From an uncultured Neisseria sp. (GTDB lineage: Bacteria; Pseudomonadota; Gammaproteobacteria; Burkholderiales; Neisseriaceae): a DNA stretch of 8,516 bases. Shown here one piece after another: positions 6,547-8,516 of this stretch. Under the pieces are notes generated by a model, which did not search any database, was not told the DNA's origin, and worked only from the letters and a program-made list of their open reading frames with translations. Both the position numbers and the translations under genes were made by a program. How positions within the stretch are numbered: position 1 is the stretch's first letter; every line of letters starts with the position of its first letter. Location of the stretch: assembly GCA_927911515.1 (NCBI GenBank), contig CAKMQH010000117.1, forward strand, positions 1-8,516, in the 5' to 3' direction.

Positions 6547-6937
6547 CGTCCTCTCCTTCCTGCATTTCTTGTCCGCGCAGGCAGGCAATGTCTGCCTTAA
6601 TGTCCTGCAAGGTTGCGGCGATTTGGTTGTTTTGGCTGCGCCAGTCTTTTGCGACTTTGCCGAACAAGACCGCAATGACGATTAGGCTGACGATGGTAAT
6701 CCCGAAGAATACCCATATCGCCGCGGTATCCGACAACACGCGGTTTAGTCCGAAAAGCAGACTGATGAATGCAATCAGCAGCAAGATGCCCGATACGACT
6801 AACCATATGATGATGCGGAACACGTTTTCCGCCTGCTCCGCCAAATCCAGATTCAAAATCTGCATCCGCAGCAAAAGCAAATCAATACCTTGATTCAGCA
6901 GCGTTTTTGTATGTTCGATATTTTGTCTGATGCCCAT
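6539..6937 (-). CDS. YqjE-like inner membrane protein (phage holin family / Holin-X type)
   Basis: This encodes 132 residues. I chose the ATG at 6937 (MGIRQNIEHTK), with AGGGA about nine bases upstream; the frame is open further upstream but that segment looks non-protein. Two hydrophobic membrane segments lie at about residues 40-63 and 72-95, joined by a short polar turn. An amphipathic N-terminal helix precedes them. The C-terminal tail (KDWRSQNNQIAATLQDIKAD, then an acidic end) looks coiled-coil and cytoplasmic. This is the architecture of the YqjE / holin-superfamily-III-like proteins. In E. coli YqjE is encoded beside YqjD, and here it follows a YqjD-like gene. The holin name comes from topology, and I see no phage context. 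The exact function is unknown. Confidence 0.75.
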   Translation of the reverse strand: MGIRQNIEHTKTLLNQGIDLLLLRMQILNLDLAEQAENVFRIIIWLVVSGILLLIAFISLLFGLNRVLSDTAAIWVFFGITIVSLIVIAVLFGKVAKDWRSQNNQIAATLQDIKADIACLRGQEMQEGEDDE

Positions 6938-6985
6938 ATTCCGATTTCCCTGATTGTTCCAAAACGGACAATCTGAAGGGTTTGG

Positions 6986-6996
6986 GGTCGTCTGAA
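6986..6996 (+). repeat. DNA uptake sequence, 11/12, in operon spacer
   Basis: GGTCGTCTGAA preceded by G instead of A. It lies in the gap between the yqjD-like and yqjE-like genes, in plus orientation and without an inverted partner. Confidence 0.65.
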
Positions 6997-7020
6997 ATGT
7001 ACTGACCCACATAAGGAAAC

Positions 7021-7060
7021 GCCGCCGGAACAAGATTTCGGAAAATCATGTCCGGACGGC
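7021..7060. terminator. Long imperfect hairpin after the yqjD-like gene
   Basis: GCCGCCGGA (7021-7029) pairs with TCCGGACGGC (7051-7060) with one bulge. Inside, C7031-A7032 pair with T7049-G7050 and GATTT (7034-7038) pairs with AAATC (7043-7047) around a CGGA loop. It begins 16 bases after the stop of the yqjD-like gene (minus strand), with only a short T stretch beyond. It may attenuate or stabilise the message between the first and second genes. The outer arms resemble a worn AT-type DUS pair. Confidence 0.5.
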
Positions 7061-7076
7061 ATTCATGTTTTACCGA

Positions 7077-7511
7077 TTAGCGGCGGTTCAGCAATACGCC
7101 GACCACCAAGCCCGCCAGTGCGGCAAAGCCCATTGCGTAATAAGGTTTGTCGTGTACGGCTGCATCAGCTTGGCGTGCACCTCGTTTGATACGGTCGCCT
7201 GCTTCATCGCTAAACTCTGCCAAGCGTTTTTTGCCTTCTCTGAAACGCTCTTCTGCCTCTTCTTCAAATTCGTCGTATTTTTCACGCGCGCGGTCGGCGT
7301 GGTATCTGATTCGGTCGCCAGCTTCTTCTTGAAAATCGTGTAAACGATCCTTGGCAGCTTCAAGTTTCTCTTGCAATTTTGCTTTGGCTTTTTTACCCTC
7401 TTCCGAGCCGACTTCCACGCCTTTGCTGTACAGCTCTTCAACATCGCTCATCACGTCTTGGATGTCTTTCAACAAAGCTTCTTTGCGGGATTCAAAATCA
7501 TGTTTTTTCAT
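7077..7511 (-). CDS. YqjD/ElaB-like (DUF883) membrane-anchored protein
   Basis: This encodes 144 residues. The start at 7511 (MKKHDF) is chosen because AAGGAGAAGG lies directly upstream; a start seven codons earlier would bury that site inside the gene. Residues 5-110 are highly charged and heptad-like, with two EAGDRI segments about 40 residues apart (63-68 and 103-108), which suggests an internal repeat and a long coiled coil. The C-terminus has one membrane segment (AMGFAALAGLVVGVLL, 126-141) followed by the short basic tail NRR. This is the layout of the ElaB/YqjD/DUF883 family. In E. coli, YqjD is an inner-membrane protein that binds ribosomes in stationary phase. Whether the Neisseria protein does so is not shown. 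It is the first gene of the three-gene operon, with its own promoter and a palindrome upstream. Confidence 0.8.
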   Translation of the reverse strand: MKKHDFESRKEALLKDIQDVMSDVEELYSKGVEVGSEEGKKAKAKLQEKLEAAKDRLHDFQEEAGDRIRYHADRAREKYDEFEEEAEERFREGKKRLAEFSDEAGDRIKRGARQADAAVHDKPYYAMGFAALAGLVVGVLLNRR

Positions 7512-7542
7512 TACCTTCTCCTTGATGTCCATATGGGTGAAA

Positions 7543-7563
7543 TAACAGATTATTCATCTGTTA
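7543..7563. promoter_or_regulatory. Palindrome at predicted transcript start of yqjD-like operon
   Basis: TAACAGAT (7543-7550) and its exact complement ATCTGTTA (7556-7563) are separated by five bases. They lie just downstream of the -10 box, about where transcription should begin. This could be an operator for a dimeric repressor or a hairpin at the 5' end of the message. Confidence 0.5.
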
Positions 7564-7567
7564 ATTG

Positions 7568-7595
7568 ATTATAACCCCTTTACACTTCTTCTCAA
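7568..7595 (-). promoter_or_regulatory. Predicted promoter of yqjD-like operon
   Basis: On the minus strand, TTGAGA (7595-7590) and a perfect TATAAT (7573-7568) are separated by 16 bases. They match the sigma-70 hexamers at 5/6 and 6/6. The -10 box lies about 57 bases upstream of the chosen start. Confidence 0.7.
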
Positions 7596-7651
7596 GTCAA
7601 TTCGGCTAAAGTTGGTTTGAAAACATGTAAAGATTAATGCTAGAGATAAAA

Positions 7652-7663
7652 AGGTCGTCTGAA
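7652..7663 (+). repeat. DNA uptake sequence, left copy of pair
   Basis: Exact AGGTCGTCTGAA. It is too far from its inverted partner (7795-7806) to form a tight terminator hairpin, though the two could still pair around a 131-base loop. Confidence 0.8.
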
Positions 7664-7794
7664 AACCTGTTTCCAAGTTTTTGGCTCCTCAACATAATCC
7701 ATCCCTCTACCCAAAAATAACGAAAATCAAAGAAAGAGCAAGAACACCCACACCATCCCATCCTTAAAAATACCACCAAGACAATCTGAAACAT

Positions 7795-7806
7795 TTCAGA
7801 CGACCT
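7795..7806 (-). repeat. DNA uptake sequence, right copy of pair
   Basis: Exact complement of AGGTCGTCTGAA, about 100 bases upstream of the methyltransferase start. Confidence 0.8.
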
Positions 7807-7859
7807 TTTGCAATACCTTTTACCTATCTATCCTAATACTCTTTCTCAATAAAAACAGA

Positions 7860-7865
7860 TATAAT
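7860..7865 (+). promoter_or_regulatory. -10 box candidate for methyltransferase gene
   Basis: A perfect TATAAT lies 38 bases upstream of the ATG at 7904. No good -35 hexamer is visible at the usual spacing, so the promoter is weak or regulated. Confidence 0.4.
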
Positions 7866-7903
7866 TTCGAATCTTACAAATTCTTAACAAAGGTATTGCG
7901 ATC

Positions 7904-8516
7904 ATGGCAATTAATCCCACCAAACTCTTTGACGGTCTTGCCAAGCTCGTACAATCGGAAGACAAAGCAAACTTCATCTACGGCTTCCTCCGCCTGTTTG
8001 ATACCCCGAAAGCCACCATCACCAAACTGCAAAACCAAACCTCCGGCACCAACGTCGCCGATGTGCCTTTACTCGGCGAAATTGCCCTCAGCCGGAAACT
8101 TTATTTCAAACCTGCCGACCCCGGGTCAGACATTTACGACATCCTGCAAACCCTGAAACAATCACCTTCCGCCGGTAAAAACAAAATCCGCTTCTTTATC
8201 GTAACCGATTTTCAAAACATCGCCGCCTATGACACTAAGGCCGATGACTATCTCGAATGTGCCTACACCGATTTGGCTCAGAACTACGGCTTTTCCTTCC
8301 CCTTGCAGGCTTGGAAAAAGCAGCGGATTTGAAGAAAATCCCGCCGACACCAAAGCCGCAGAAAAAATGGGGCGTCTTTTCGACCATATCCGCCGTACCA
8401 ACCATCTTGAAAACCCGAAGACATCCATGCCCTCAATGTCTTCCTGACCCGCCTGCTTTTCTGCTTTTTTGCCGAAGATACCAAAATCTTCCCAAAAGAC
8501 GGCTTTACCAAACTCA
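7904..8516 (+). pseudogene. N-terminus of class I DNA methyltransferase / type II restriction-modification protein, frameshifted, cut by window end
   Basis: The start at 7904 has AAAGG ten bases upstream. Motifs resemble the N-terminal region of large single-chain restriction-modification enzymes of the MmeI-like / class I SAM-dependent DNA methyltransferase group: KIRFFIVTDFQNIAAYDTKA (about 90-115), a Gly-Phe-rich Pro-Leu-Ala-Gly segment, ENPADTKAAEKMGRLFDHIR, and ALNVFLTRLLFCFFAEDTKI near the window end. As written, the frame stops at 8332. Three apparent one-base losses explain this: in CCCC (8299-8302), TTT (8328-8330) and the AACCC run (8412-8416). Restoring all three gives one continuous reading frame of about 205 residues to the window edge. 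The catalytic methyltransferase motifs lie beyond the window. I see no clear nuclease EXK motif in this part, so restriction activity is not shown. Such genes often stand alone and methylate one strand of a specific site. Confidence 0.72.
8299..8416 (+). other. Cluster of three one-base frame breaks in methyltransferase gene
   Basis: The family-like protein moves through three frames in about 115 bases. NYGFSFP runs to CCCC (8299-8302), then LAGLEKAAD to TTT (8328-8330), then FEENPADTKAAEKMGRLF and HLEN to CCC (8414-8416), then EDIHALNVFLTRLLF. Each step is a loss of one base beside a short homopolymer, and after the third the original frame is regained. Confidence 0.8.

Larger units (their letters stand above)
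7596..7903. other. Intergenic spacer with inverted DUS pair
   Basis: I find no supportable gene. An open frame on the minus strand (7794-7606) has no ribosome binding site and its protein looks like chance sequence. The stretch contains two exact DUS copies in opposite orientation at 7652-7663 and 7795-7806, 131 bases apart, and the upstream region of the methyltransferase gene. Confidence 0.6.

Noticed and set aside
6539..6937. Reading the two-helix protein as a phage holin from a prophage
   Set aside because: No other phage gene is present, and the neighbours match the yqjD-yqjE-yqjK order of a chromosomal operon.
7606..7794. Minus-strand open frame of 62 codons
   Set aside because: No ribosome binding site, Cys/Trp/Phe-rich chance-like protein, and it runs between two DUS copies.
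1..8516. CRISPR arrays, tRNA or rRNA genes, insertion sequences
   Set aside because: I saw no regularly spaced direct repeats, no tRNA cloverleaf or rRNA-like stretch, and no transposase or flanking inverted repeats.

Overview
The window looks like chromosomal DNA from a commensal Neisseria. The 12-mer AGGTCGTCTGAA, or its complement, occurs seven times exactly and at least twice more with one mismatch. This is the DNA-uptake-sequence (DUS) dialect I associate with the N. mucosa / N. sicca group, rather than the ATGCCGTCTGAA form of meningococci and gonococci. The protein content (HpuA/HpuB, Slam2) is also Neisserial. The species cannot be fixed from the sequence alone.

Layout. (1) 1-262 has no convincing gene and holds three consecutive stem-loops. 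It leads into a small 100-residue ORF (263-565, +) whose ends resemble the EF-Tu C-terminal-domain-like small proteins. (2) A DUS inverted pair (605-638) forms a bidirectional terminator between this ORF and (3) the hpuAB operon on the minus strand. hpuA (4131-3133) is an intact lipoprotein gene. hpuB (3076-659) is a TonB-dependent receptor gene broken by two frameshifts. (4) A 559-base AT-rich divergent region carries a Fur-box-like site lying inside the predicted hpuA promoter, plus a DUS hairpin. (5) slam2 (4691-6230, +), the outer-membrane translocator for HpuA, is broken by two one-base frameshifts. (6) A converging minus-strand operon of three small genes (7511-6277) has the order of E. 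coli yqjD-yqjE-yqjK. It has a good promoter and a palindrome close to its start. (7) A 371-base spacer carries an inverted DUS pair. (8) The beginning of a large DNA methyltransferase / type II restriction-modification gene (7904 to the window end, +) is interrupted by three apparent one-base losses.

How the genes work together. HpuA and HpuB form the two-part haemoglobin / haemoglobin-haptoglobin receptor used to take haem iron through the outer membrane. Slam2 delivers HpuA to the cell surface. Placing a Fur-like site on the hpuA promoter fits iron-repressed expression. As written, the receptor and the translocator are both broken while the lipoprotein cargo is intact.

The strongest signal needing a second look is the indel pattern. 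Seven one-base frame breaks fall in three genes, six of them apparent losses, and almost all sit in or beside short homopolymers. Restoring one base at each place gives clean, family-typical protein. This means either very recent decay or phase-variation-like slippage, or a base-calling error in the assembly. I did not find an undescribed multi-gene system. The least characterised pieces are the small EF-Tu-like ORF with its structured leader and the palindrome at the yqjD promoter.
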